Assembly: GCA_030429565.1 (NCBI GenBank)
Contig: JAUIFE010000033.1
Location: forward strand, 35,591 to 99,590
Reading direction: 5' to 3'
DNA: 64,000 nucleotides
Origin: Holophagae bacterium
GTDB taxonomy: Bacteria > Acidobacteriota > Holophagae > Acanthopleuribacterales > Acanthopleuribacteraceae
Shown: positions 27,177-35,510 of the stretch, in pieces
Numbering within the stretch: the stretch's first letter is position 1
Layout: each line of letters begins with the position of its first letter
Notes under the pieces: generated by a model
Database searches by the model: none
What the model was told of the DNA's origin: nothing
What the model saw: the letters and a program-made list of their open reading frames with translations, nothing else
Made by a program: the position numbers and the translations under genes

Positions 27177-27899
27177 TTAGCCTGCTTCCAGGGCGTAACG
27201 CACAGAGCGGGTGCCGTCTTTTTTGCGCACCACGATTTCGCGGACCCCTTTGGGAACATTGGGTAAGTGGTTGAGCCCGCTGAGTTCCATCAGCTCGTCT
27301 TGGCTGAGTGGGCGCTTTTCGCGGCGCAAAATATCGCGCATCAGGACTTGCTGTTGCGATTCTCGACTCGCGCGATCATCGCCACTGCGCTTGAGTTTGG
27401 GGTCGGGTGGTAAGACCGTGACCGCGCCTTTTTGAACGCCGGCGGCTTGCTTTGACCGCTTGGGTTCGTTGTTGGTTAAAAAATCCAACCAGGCGCGCTC
27501 GGGCTCATTCGCGGCCGTGCCCGCTTTCGGTGCGGCCTCGGGTTTTGTTTCGGGCTCCACCGGGGGGACAGGGGCGAAACCGGCCAGCGCTGCGTAGTCG
27601 TCGTCCATATCGGGTTCCCCTAATGGGAGCGTGGCTTGCGGAGACGTCGTTTCCAGTGCAGAAAACACTAATGAAATCGTGTTTTTTGCGCGGTTAATGC
27701 GTGTTTTTAAAAGGGTAGAAAAAGTGTCGTGGGCAACTTTTTTCAGTAGCTCGCTGATGAATTGGGGGTCTTCCCATTCGTCATAGTCGTAGTAAATATT
27801 GTGGTCTTCCTGACGATCAAGGCATGCTGAAATGGTTTGTTCGGCCCAGTTCTCATCGGCGGCGCTAAATCTGGGTTCGATTCTTAATTTTCCTCGCAC
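27177..27899 (-). CDS. Hypothetical protein, unrecognised
   Basis: A 240-residue protein if started at GTG 27899, which is preceded by GGAGG; the frame is open to a TTG at 28004 without a ribosome site. The N-terminal 90 residues are charged and mainly helical (NWAEQTISACLDRQEDHNIYY...). The middle is proline/alanine-rich and looks disordered (residues about 110-150). The last 60 residues (MRDILRREKRPLSQDELMELSG) resemble a small helix-turn-helix-like module by eye only. No enzyme motif. It stands alone on its strand downstream of a non-coding region. Confidence 0.55.
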   Translation of the reverse strand: MRGKLRIEPRFSAADENWAEQTISACLDRQEDHNIYYDYDEWEDPQFISELLKKVAHDTFSTLLKTRINRAKNTISLVFSALETTSPQATLPLGEPDMDDDYAALAGFAPVPPVEPETKPEAAPKAGTAANEPERAWLDFLTNNEPKRSKQAAGVQKGAVTVLPPDPKLKRSGDDRASRESQQQVLMRDILRREKRPLSQDELMELSGLNHLPNVPKGVREIVVRKKDGTRSVRYALEAG

Positions 27900-28828
27900 G
27901 GGTCCTCCGTAGTTTTTGACGATTGAGGGATCAAGTGTTGGTGGTTCGTGGGTTGCGGCAGCCGAACGGCCGGAGAACGAACGATCCAGGGAGGCGACAC
28001 TCAAAAGCGGCCGCGTCGATAGATAGAAAGGCGGGACTTTTGGTGTCGGTAGACATCTAAGTCATGAGTAGAGAACGAATTAAGGTGCGCAAACGGTGAT
28101 GCGCGAACGACCCCTAGTCGGGAGAAGCAAATATGAGACCGGAAGCAGCGTTAACACCACCATTGTGGGTGTATTTGTAATAGCGTCGCTTGCATGGTTG
28201 CCCGGTTAAAAAACCTATCGGAAATCCAGTGATGTTATTTAAGTTTTTTTGTTTTCAGCACCAAAAAAACAGCAGCGAAGTAGAATTCCAAAAGAACAGA
28301 CCATGAAAGGACTCAATGGGTGTGTGATCAACCGCACACTCATTCTTAAGTAAGATGCCCTCTGCGCAAGAAAGTCGCGAAAATTCGACTTTTTTGTTTG
28401 TAGCATGTTTCGGGCCAATCGGTGGTTCACCCGCGTCATAGTAGATGATGTCGCTGATAAAGCTCAAGTGAACGACCTTCTACCTTACAGAAGGCAACCT
28501 CGAAAAACAATCCAAAGATGAAGCGCCGTGTAAAGGAAGCGAAAAATTTTACAATACTAAAGAGTTATCTTTTGCATCGGCCGGCGATTGGGTGCCGCGA
28601 CGGCCAACTGACGGAAGCCCAGGCGCGTACGCCAAGGGTTGCTGCAACCAGCCCATCTTTCTTATATATCAATCGTGCCTGCTTGTTATGCCTATTGCTT
28701 CCTGATTGCCGTTCGCAAACCACCCGTCTCCGTCCGCCTCGGTTTTAAATTTAACCCCCCCGACCGCCGCTGTTTTACAATGGAACCCACGCCCTTTTCG
28801 GCCCAACCCGTTTCTTTAGGACGACGTG
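27900..28828. other. Long intergenic region with a terminator-like hairpin
   Basis: More than 900 bp with no convincing gene; short frames at 28239-28467 and 28518-28748 have no ribosome site or protein-like composition. One feature stands out: AAAGTCG/CGACTTT (28371-28377, 28386-28392) runs into TTTTT, a plus-strand terminator-like hairpin. It has no gene before it, so an untranslated RNA ending here is possible. Confidence 0.4.
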
Positions 28829-30514
28829 ATGCGACTCTTTTTGTGTTTCTTATTTGCTTTGGGTTTGGGGGCCGTTTGCGCCGCCGCCGACGGCAATGAC
28901 GGGCCCGCCGATCTTTGGTGGGTGCGTGTTGCCGTGCAAAGCCGCGCTGAGTTGCAGGCCTTGGCCGCCCTAATGGAACCGCTCGAGGTTGATCGCGCCG
29001 CCGGCACGGTTTTGCTTTTGGCCGACGACACCCACATCAATCGTTTGATTGCCCTTGGTTTCGAGCCGATTGACGCACAATATGTCTCGGTTCCCTATCA
29101 GCGAGGTGACGGTGGTATCAATGGTTTTCCATGCTATCCCACGGTGGACGAGACCCTGGCCCAAATCAACACTTGGGCTCAGTCTTACCCAGACTTGGTT
29201 GAGGTTGTCGATATCGGTGACTCGTGGCGCAAGTTAAATGAGGGCATGGGTGACGACTTACTGGTGCTGCGTTTGACGCGACAGAACCAAATCGCCGACA
29301 AGGCACCCTGGTTTGCCATGGGTGCGCTGCATGCGCGCGAGTACGCCACCGCGCCACTGTTGACCCGGTTCGCCCAGACCCTACTCGAAGGTTACGACGT
29401 GGATCCCGATATCACCTGGATGCTCGACCATCAGGTGTTTCATTTTTTGCTGATTGCCAATCCCGACGGCCGACGCGAGGCCGAAGCCGGCTTGTTTTGG
29501 CGCAAAAACACCGACAACGATTTTTGCAGCGACAGCAATGATCGCGGTGTCGACCTTAATCGCAACTTTAGCTTTCAGTGGGGCTGTTGTTCCGGGTCCA
29601 GCGGTAGCGCTTGTAATGAGACCTTTCGCGGTCCCAGTGCCGGTTCCGAGCCGGAAACCGAGGCGATCATGCAGTATGTGACCGCTCAATTCCCCGATAA
29701 TCGCGGTCCAAACCCTGAAGACGGCGTGGCCGCCGACGCCGCCGGCGTATTTGTGGACATCCACAGTTTTGGCGGTTACGTGCTGTGGCCCTATGGGTAC
29801 ACTGTTCAGGACGGACCCGATAACGCCGCGCTGCAACGAATGGGACGCAAGTTGGCGTTTTTAAACGGCTACCGCCCCGAAAAAGCCTCGGCGTCCTTTA
29901 ATACCGACGGCACCAGCGATGATTGGGCCTACGGCGATTTGGGGTTGGCCGCTTTTACCTTTGAGGTCGGCACAACCTTCTTTCAATCGTGCGACAGCTA
30001 TGAAGGCCTGGTTCTCAATCCCAACCTGGCGGCCTTACATTACAGCGCTCGCGTGGCCCGCGCGCCCTTTGCCTTACCCGCCGGTCCCGACGTAACCCCG
30101 CTCAGTTTGGACCGTACGCACGTCGGCACCGACCAAAGTGTGGTCATTACGGCCGTGGCCGAGGACGGCCGTTATAGCAACACCAACGGCGTCGAGCCGG
30201 TTCAGCCCGTTTCCGCCGTTCAATTGACCATCGACACGCCTCCCTGGCTGGACGACAGCGGCGCGCTGCAGTTTGACGCCGACGACGGGTTCTTTGACGA
30301 AAGTAGCGAAGCGGTCACGCTCAACCTTGCCGGTGCCGGATTGGCCGGCGGACGCCACACCTTGTACGTACGGGCCCGCGATCAAAACGGCAATTGGGGC
30401 CCGACCTCGGCGGCATTCGTCACGGTGCAGTTGCTGCCCATGAACCTGTTACCCCTATGGCCGGACCCCGTCTCCGTTCTGGACCTGGTTGCCGCGCAGA
30501 ACGGCGTGCCTTAG
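28829..30514 (+). CDS. Secreted M14 zinc carboxypeptidase with C-terminal Ig-like domain
   Basis: A 561-residue metallopeptidase. ATG 28829 is preferred (AGGA 7 bp upstream) over the overlapping GTG at 28826. The signal peptide is residues 1-20. The M14 domain, about 95-410, has zinc ligands H168 and E171 (HARE), H312 (DIHSFGG), substrate residues N244-R245, and catalytic E379 (FEVGT). Insertions carry several cysteines, fitting export. A C-terminal Ig-like segment (about 425-535, ending GGRHTLYVRARDQNGNWG) could anchor or bind substrate. Role: trimming C-terminal residues from extracellular peptides. Its stop overlaps the convergent rhs stop by 4 bp. Confidence 0.92.
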   Translation: MRLFLCFLFALGLGAVCAAADGNDGPADLWWVRVAVQSRAELQALAALMEPLEVDRAAGTVLLLADDTHINRLIALGFEPIDAQYVSVPYQRGDGGINGFPCYPTVDETLAQINTWAQSYPDLVEVVDIGDSWRKLNEGMGDDLLVLRLTRQNQIADKAPWFAMGALHAREYATAPLLTRFAQTLLEGYDVDPDITWMLDHQVFHFLLIANPDGRREAEAGLFWRKNTDNDFCSDSNDRGVDLNRNFSFQWGCCSGSSGSACNETFRGPSAGSEPETEAIMQYVTAQFPDNRGPNPEDGVAADAAGVFVDIHSFGGYVLWPYGYTVQDGPDNAALQRMGRKLAFLNGYRPEKASASFNTDGTSDDWAYGDLGLAAFTFEVGTTFFQSCDSYEGLVLNPNLAALHYSARVARAPFALPAGPDVTPLSLDRTHVGTDQSVVITAVAEDGRYSNTNGVEPVQPVSAVQLTIDTPPWLDDSGALQFDADDGFFDESSEAVTLNLAGAGLAGGRHTLYVRARDQNGNWGPTSAAFVTVQLLPMNLLPLWPDPVSVLDLVAAQNGVP

Positions 30515-33500
30515 AGAATAATGATATCGACCTTACCTTTGGCGTAATCCCAAACTTTGGGATCGACGACGCCGTCGTAAACCCAAATCTGCGGTTTCTT
30601 TGCCCCCGCTTTTTTAGCGATTCGCGGTCCGGTGTAATCGATCCATTGCTTCAGTTCCGGCGTGAGTTTGACGTATTGGGCGGTGGTGAATTTGGCGTGG
30701 TCCGGCATGTTCTCATGGTTTTTGAAATGGGCTTTGGCCTCATTGTAGAACTGCTTGTTTTCGGCCAGGGTTTGGCTTTTTTCGTACCAGGCTTGCGGGT
30801 CCATAGCTTTGTCGCCCTTTTTGTTTTTGTAGGCCTCGTATTGCTTGACGTGTTGTGGATTATTGGCGTCGAACTGCTCCTTACAAAAACCGAAGGGATC
30901 GATCCAGCGGGTGGGGTTGGGCGCGTAACTGTAGGCGTTTAAACCGCCCGCCAAGCCAATCGGGTCTTGGCTGCAGAAACGACCGCTGCCGGGATCGTAA
31001 TAGCGATTGAGGTTGTAGTGGAGCCCGCTTTCCGCATCGTAGTATTGGCCCTGAAAACGGAATGGGTTGTCGAAGCGAGTGCGATCCGGGCGTGCTTCGC
31101 CCCAGGTGCGGTAGCCGGCCGACCACTGCAGGCGACCACCTGGGTCGCTTACTTCGCAGGGTGTCCCCAAATGATCGGCATGATAGTAATACAAAGCGTC
31201 GTCAACCTGGGCGGCCATAGGAATGAAGCTGTCGGGTTCGTGCACGAACCAGCGTTGTTCGGTGTCGGTTTCCTCCATCATCAAGTTCACCCGATCCCAA
31301 TAAAAGATCGTCTCCTGTTCGCCTTGTCGCTTGCGAATGCGACGACCCAAGGCATCGTAGGCGTAGCTCGTTGTTTGGCCCGCCACCGTGCATGTGGTCA
31401 TTTGATCGAAGGCGTTGTAAGTGAAGGTGGTGGTTTCGATGTGGGTGTGACCCCGGCGGCGTTCGATGAGGTTGCCGCGTGCATCGTAGGCGTAGTGCTG
31501 ATCTTCCCATTGCAGCAAGCGGTTGGCGCGCACGTTGCCGCGCGGGTTGCCGGCGAGGTCGCGCATCGGCCGTTGCTCGCCACCGAGCGATGCGGGCAGG
31601 GAAACCTGGACTGGAAAATCACAGGCGTCGTAACCGAAGCGGGTGAGTCCCTGGCCGGCGTCGTCGCGCTGGGTGAGGTTGCCGACTGCGTCGTAATCGA
31701 AGCTGCGTTCGTTGATCAGATCCCACTTTAAGATCGGGCCGTGGACCCATTGCCTGATCAGGCGACCGGCGTCGCTGTATTCGCTACAGCCGACCAAACC
31801 GTTGCCGAAGCGGCGTTCCTGTTCCCGACCGAGCCGGTCACGGCTGACCGCAGCCAGCAGCTTGTCCTCCAAGTGAACGCTCGTCCAGGCGCCCTCGCTA
31901 TCGCGTTCGATGCGAATACGGCGACCGTCGCAGCGTTGTTGGCCGATCAGTTGGCCGACCGCGTCGTAGTGGAAATAGGTCGGCTCATCGTCTTGCCATT
32001 CCTCGATCAGGTTGCCGACCGCGTCGTAGCGGAAATACAAAGTACGCTCGTTGTTAACGGCTGAGAGGAGGTTGCCGGCGTTGTCGTAGCTGTAGAGGTT
32101 GGCCGGTTTTTCGCCGCTGCGAATGTCCTCGGCCGCCGCTTCGGTCAGGCGGTCCAAGGCGTCGTAGCAGTAGTGCAAATGCACTTGGCCGGGTTCTTCA
32201 CGCCGCACCAAACGATTGCCCGCATCGTAGTGAAAAAGGTGACGGCGCCCGTCGAAGCCAATCCGCTCGACCAGATTCTCGGCCGCGTCGTAGCGGAACA
32301 CCATGCTGTCGCCCGCTTCGTTGTCGAGGCCGATGAGGTTGCGGTCGGCGTCGTAGTGGAAATGCACCATGGAGCCGTCGGGGTTGGTCTGCGACTGCGG
32401 CTGTCGCAGGCCGGCGTAGTCGTAGCGGGTTTCGCGACCCAAACCGTCGCGCATGCGCCAGAGATCACCGGCGGCGGTCCAAGTCATTTCGCAGTCGGAG
32501 CCGTCGGGAAACGTTTGGCGGATGATGCGACCCATGGCGTCGCGTTCGTACCGGGTCACCCCGCCGTCAGGTCGAATTTGGGCGATCACATGACCTTCCA
32601 CATCAAATTCCTGGTAGGTGATGCCGCCGTCGGCATGTTGGATCATGACGTTGTCGCCGGCGCGGTTCCACGAGAGCGTGACTGTCGTGTCGTCGGCGAA
32701 GGTGACCTGGGTGGGGTTGCCGTGGCGATCGTAGTGATAAGTTGTCTCGTTGAGGAGGGGATCCCAGCGTGCCGCCGGTGCGCCGTAGTCGTTGTATTCC
32801 GTAAGCCAGGCGTTGCCAGCCGGATCCTGCAGGAAATCGAGGCGACCGTTGCGATGGTAGGCCAACAGCGTGGTGCCGCCCATCGGGTCGGTGGTTTCCA
32901 CCAATCGACCCCAGTCGTCGTAGCGAAACTCGGTTTTGCGGTCGAGGGCGTCCACCACCATCACCAAACGACCCAGCTCGTCGTAGTTGTAAATGGTGGT
33001 GTTGCCGCGTCCGTCTTGCATCATGGTCAGGTTGCCGGCCTCGTCCCAGGCGTAGTGCTCGCGGGCGCCCAAGACGTTGGTGACCGCCACGTGGCGTTGC
33101 GCCAGATCCCAGTCAAAACGGAAGTGATAAATGCCGTTGTCGCCCCAGGTCGAAACACAGCGGGCATCGATGCCGTCGCGGTCCCACTCGAAATAAAAAC
33201 TGAAACCGCTTTTCAGGGTACGTCGGATCAGTAGGTGGTTGCGGTAATCGTAGCGTTCGCAGGCGTTGGCGCGGTCGAAGGCGGCGATTAGGTGACCGGT
33301 CTCGTCGTAGCGGTAGCGCGCCGGCGCGGGTGGGGGAGCGGCCTTGTCTTTGTGATGCGCTGCCTGGTACCAAGGGCCGCAAGGAATGAAGGCGGCAATC
33401 AAACCCTGATCGTTCCAATCGACGCGGAAGCCGCGACCGTGATCGCCGTGGCAACCCAGCCAACGACCGTATTCGTCCCGTTCGAAGTGGTAAAAATTCT

Positions 33501-35508
33501 GGAAACGGTCGACCAAGTGGGTCACCAACCAGCACGATGCGAAGGGTTCCATAACCCACTCATCGCCGTCGATCTCCAAGCGCATTAAACCGCTGTCGAT
33601 GTAGGTCAGCGAGGCTTGTTCGCGGATATTCAACGCTGCTTCGCCGATTTCGATGGGGGTGAACTGCAGTTGGCGACCGTCGCTGTGGTGCAAAGTCCAG
33701 GCGTCGTCGCCCATCTCGAGGCGCTGACAACCGGTGTAGGTCCAACCCACGCCGAGACCGACGTTGTCGTCATGGCCGGTGCGATAAATGCGTTCGAATT
33801 TAAACGACAAAGCCCCGCGAATTTGGAAATCTTCCAAGACCAGCAATTCCTCGCCGGTGATGACGCTAATCGGGCAGCCCTTGGTTTTGTGTTTTCGTTT
33901 GGGGGGATTTTTGACACCGTTTTTGTTGCGGGAAAAGAAGTTCCCGATTTTGGTGGTCACATTTTTGGTTTGGTTGGCGGCCCACTTGGCGCCCTTACGG
34001 GTCTGCCTGGCGGCGTACTTGGCCGCTTTGGCCGCCATCTTATACGATTTGGCCGCCACCGTGCGCGTCGTTCGCACCACGTACTTGGCGCCACGAACGC
34101 CCATGCGGTAGGCCGTGCGTGCCGCCTTCACCGAGGCCCGGTACGCACGCGCGGCGTTGCGGCGCATGCGGTTGCTGAAGCGGTTGAAGTTCATGCGCGC
34201 CTTGCGGTAGCGGGCGCGGAAGCGGGCCCCGCCTTTGGTGCGTTTGCCCTTGTTGTGCGCGCTGTTTTTCTTGTTGGGTCCCTTCTTATTTTGATTGGTT
34301 TTCTTGTTTTTGGCGTTGTTGACTTTCTTCTGTTGTTTGCCGCGCGCTTTGGCGCCGCCGCCACTGGTGCTGCGGCTACCGCCGCCACGCTTTTGATAGG
34401 AACGGCCTTTTAAATCGCGGAACTGACGGCCGAATTTCCCCAAGCGTTTCAGGAAGAAGCCAAAAAAAGCCTCCCACGGCGGCATTGGGAAACCGCCGAT
34501 TTTGACCGTGGCGGCCGGGCCGAGCATCATGCCCAGTGGTTTGATCGGGGTTTGCGGGTCTTTGCCCATCGACGCCGCCAGGGTTGCCGCGAGCAAATCC
34601 GAGGCGACCTGCAACGCCGCCGCCCCCGAGGCCACCGCCAGCGCCGCGCTCATGGCCGCCGCTTCTTCGCCCGATTTTTGCGATTCGCGCACCGCCGCCA
34701 CACCGTCGTACACCGCACCGATCGCCACCGCCGTCGTGCCGCCCAGCCACATCACACGCATCGCCATATCCCAGTATTGCCGCATTTTGAGCAAACGGTT
34801 TTGCAAAGGGCTGTTGGGCGAATTGTTGGGTGGGGTATAGTGACAATGTTGCACAATGTCGCAGGTACGCGCTGCACGAGCACCGCCGATAAACACACTC
34901 GACGACCCCGTATAGAGCGACATCGCCGGCGGGAAGCCGCAGCAGGAAGCCAGGCCCAGGTCGCCGGAACGCAACGCCGGCCGACCGTGGATTAAGGTTT
35001 GATAAGAGCCGCCAATGACGATTGTGCCGAAGGCGGGCATCGGGACGATGGGTCCTCCCGTCATGCTGGGTGGATGGGTGTAGTGTGCATGCGGCATGCC
35101 CACTGCATAGGAGCCCAGTGACAAGGCATCGAGTGAGGCGATGGCGAACACCCCGTTGATGCCGAGAAAATCACTGACGTAGCTGATACCAAGAAATTTA
35201 CTCGCATTGGTTTTGAACGCTTCCCAGGTGTGAATCCCTTCCTTAAAACGTTCCGCCGGCTGTGCTGTCAACGTGGCCCAGGGTTCATTGAGGCAGGTAT
35301 TGATCATGGTTGGGTACCAGGTCGAAACCGATGCAATCAGGTTGGCAACACTGCTGCTCGCCTTAAACGAAGGGCTGGGCGGCGGGACCCCCGGCGGGCC
35401 GGCATTGGTATGATTCTGTAACAGATTGTTGGCCGTTTGGCTGGTGCGGTTGAAATAGCGTGCACGTGCCGAGCTGTTGGAACGGCTGCCACCGCTAAAG
35501 AATTTCAT
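30511..35508 (-). CDS. PAAR-Rhs effector-like protein, cassette 1
   Basis: A 1,665-residue protein. Order: variable N-terminus; PAAR-like region (about 135-225, GGSYQTLIHGRPALRSGD... and GSSSVFIGGARAARTCD); hydrophobic helices (about 245-320); a polybasic Lys/Arg/Asn-rich segment (about 373-541); YD-repeat Rhs shell (about 545-1540); the core-ending signature RYYDPGSGRFCSQDPIGLAGG...DPFGFC; and a 123-residue C-terminal tip (30514-30882). PAAR-Rhs proteins sit on VgrG spikes of type VI or related contractile systems. The tip has no family I recognise. AAGGAG overlaps the end of the upstream TPR gene, so translation is coupled. No immunity gene follows; the stop overlaps the carboxypeptidase stop. 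Confidence 0.9.
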   Translation of the reverse strand: MKFFSGGSRSNSSARARYFNRTSQTANNLLQNHTNAGPPGVPPPSPSFKASSSVANLIASVSTWYPTMINTCLNEPWATLTAQPAERFKEGIHTWEAFKTNASKFLGISYVSDFLGINGVFAIASLDALSLGSYAVGMPHAHYTHPPSMTGGPIVPMPAFGTIVIGGSYQTLIHGRPALRSGDLGLASCCGFPPAMSLYTGSSSVFIGGARAARTCDIVQHCHYTPPNNSPNSPLQNRLLKMRQYWDMAMRVMWLGGTTAVAIGAVYDGVAAVRESQKSGEEAAAMSAALAVASGAAALQVASDLLAATLAASMGKDPQTPIKPLGMMLGPAATVKIGGFPMPPWEAFFGFFLKRLGKFGRQFRDLKGRSYQKRGGGSRSTSGGGAKARGKQQKKVNNAKNKKTNQNKKGPNKKNSAHNKGKRTKGGARFRARYRKARMNFNRFSNRMRRNAARAYRASVKAARTAYRMGVRGAKYVVRTTRTVAAKSYKMAAKAAKYAARQTRKGAKWAANQTKNVTTKIGNFFSRNKNGVKNPPKRKHKTKGCPISVITGEELLVLEDFQIRGALSFKFERIYRTGHDDNVGLGVGWTYTGCQRLEMGDDAWTLHHSDGRQLQFTPIEIGEAALNIREQASLTYIDSGLMRLEIDGDEWVMEPFASCWLVTHLVDRFQNFYHFERDEYGRWLGCHGDHGRGFRVDWNDQGLIAAFIPCGPWYQAAHHKDKAAPPPAPARYRYDETGHLIAAFDRANACERYDYRNHLLIRRTLKSGFSFYFEWDRDGIDARCVSTWGDNGIYHFRFDWDLAQRHVAVTNVLGAREHYAWDEAGNLTMMQDGRGNTTIYNYDELGRLVMVVDALDRKTEFRYDDWGRLVETTDPMGGTTLLAYHRNGRLDFLQDPAGNAWLTEYNDYGAPAARWDPLLNETTYHYDRHGNPTQVTFADDTTVTLSWNRAGDNVMIQHADGGITYQEFDVEGHVIAQIRPDGGVTRYERDAMGRIIRQTFPDGSDCEMTWTAAGDLWRMRDGLGRETRYDYAGLRQPQSQTNPDGSMVHFHYDADRNLIGLDNEAGDSMVFRYDAAENLVERIGFDGRRHLFHYDAGNRLVRREEPGQVHLHYCYDALDRLTEAAAEDIRSGEKPANLYSYDNAGNLLSAVNNERTLYFRYDAVGNLIEEWQDDEPTYFHYDAVGQLIGQQRCDGRRIRIERDSEGAWTSVHLEDKLLAAVSRDRLGREQERRFGNGLVGCSEYSDAGRLIRQWVHGPILKWDLINERSFDYDAVGNLTQRDDAGQGLTRFGYDACDFPVQVSLPASLGGEQRPMRDLAGNPRGNVRANRLLQWEDQHYAYDARGNLIERRRGHTHIETTTFTYNAFDQMTTCTVAGQTTSYAYDALGRRIRKRQGEQETIFYWDRVNLMMEETDTEQRWFVHEPDSFIPMAAQVDDALYYYHADHLGTPCEVSDPGGRLQWSAGYRTWGEARPDRTRFDNPFRFQGQYYDAESGLHYNLNRYYDPGSGRFCSQDPIGLAGGLNAYSYAPNPTRWIDPFGFCKEQFDANNPQHVKQYEAYKNKKGDKAMDPQAWYEKSQTLAENKQFYNEAKAHFKNHENMPDHAKFTTAQYVKLTPELKQWIDYTGPRIAKKAGAKKPQIWVYDGVVDPKVWDYAKGKVDIIIL

Positions 35509-35510
35509 GG

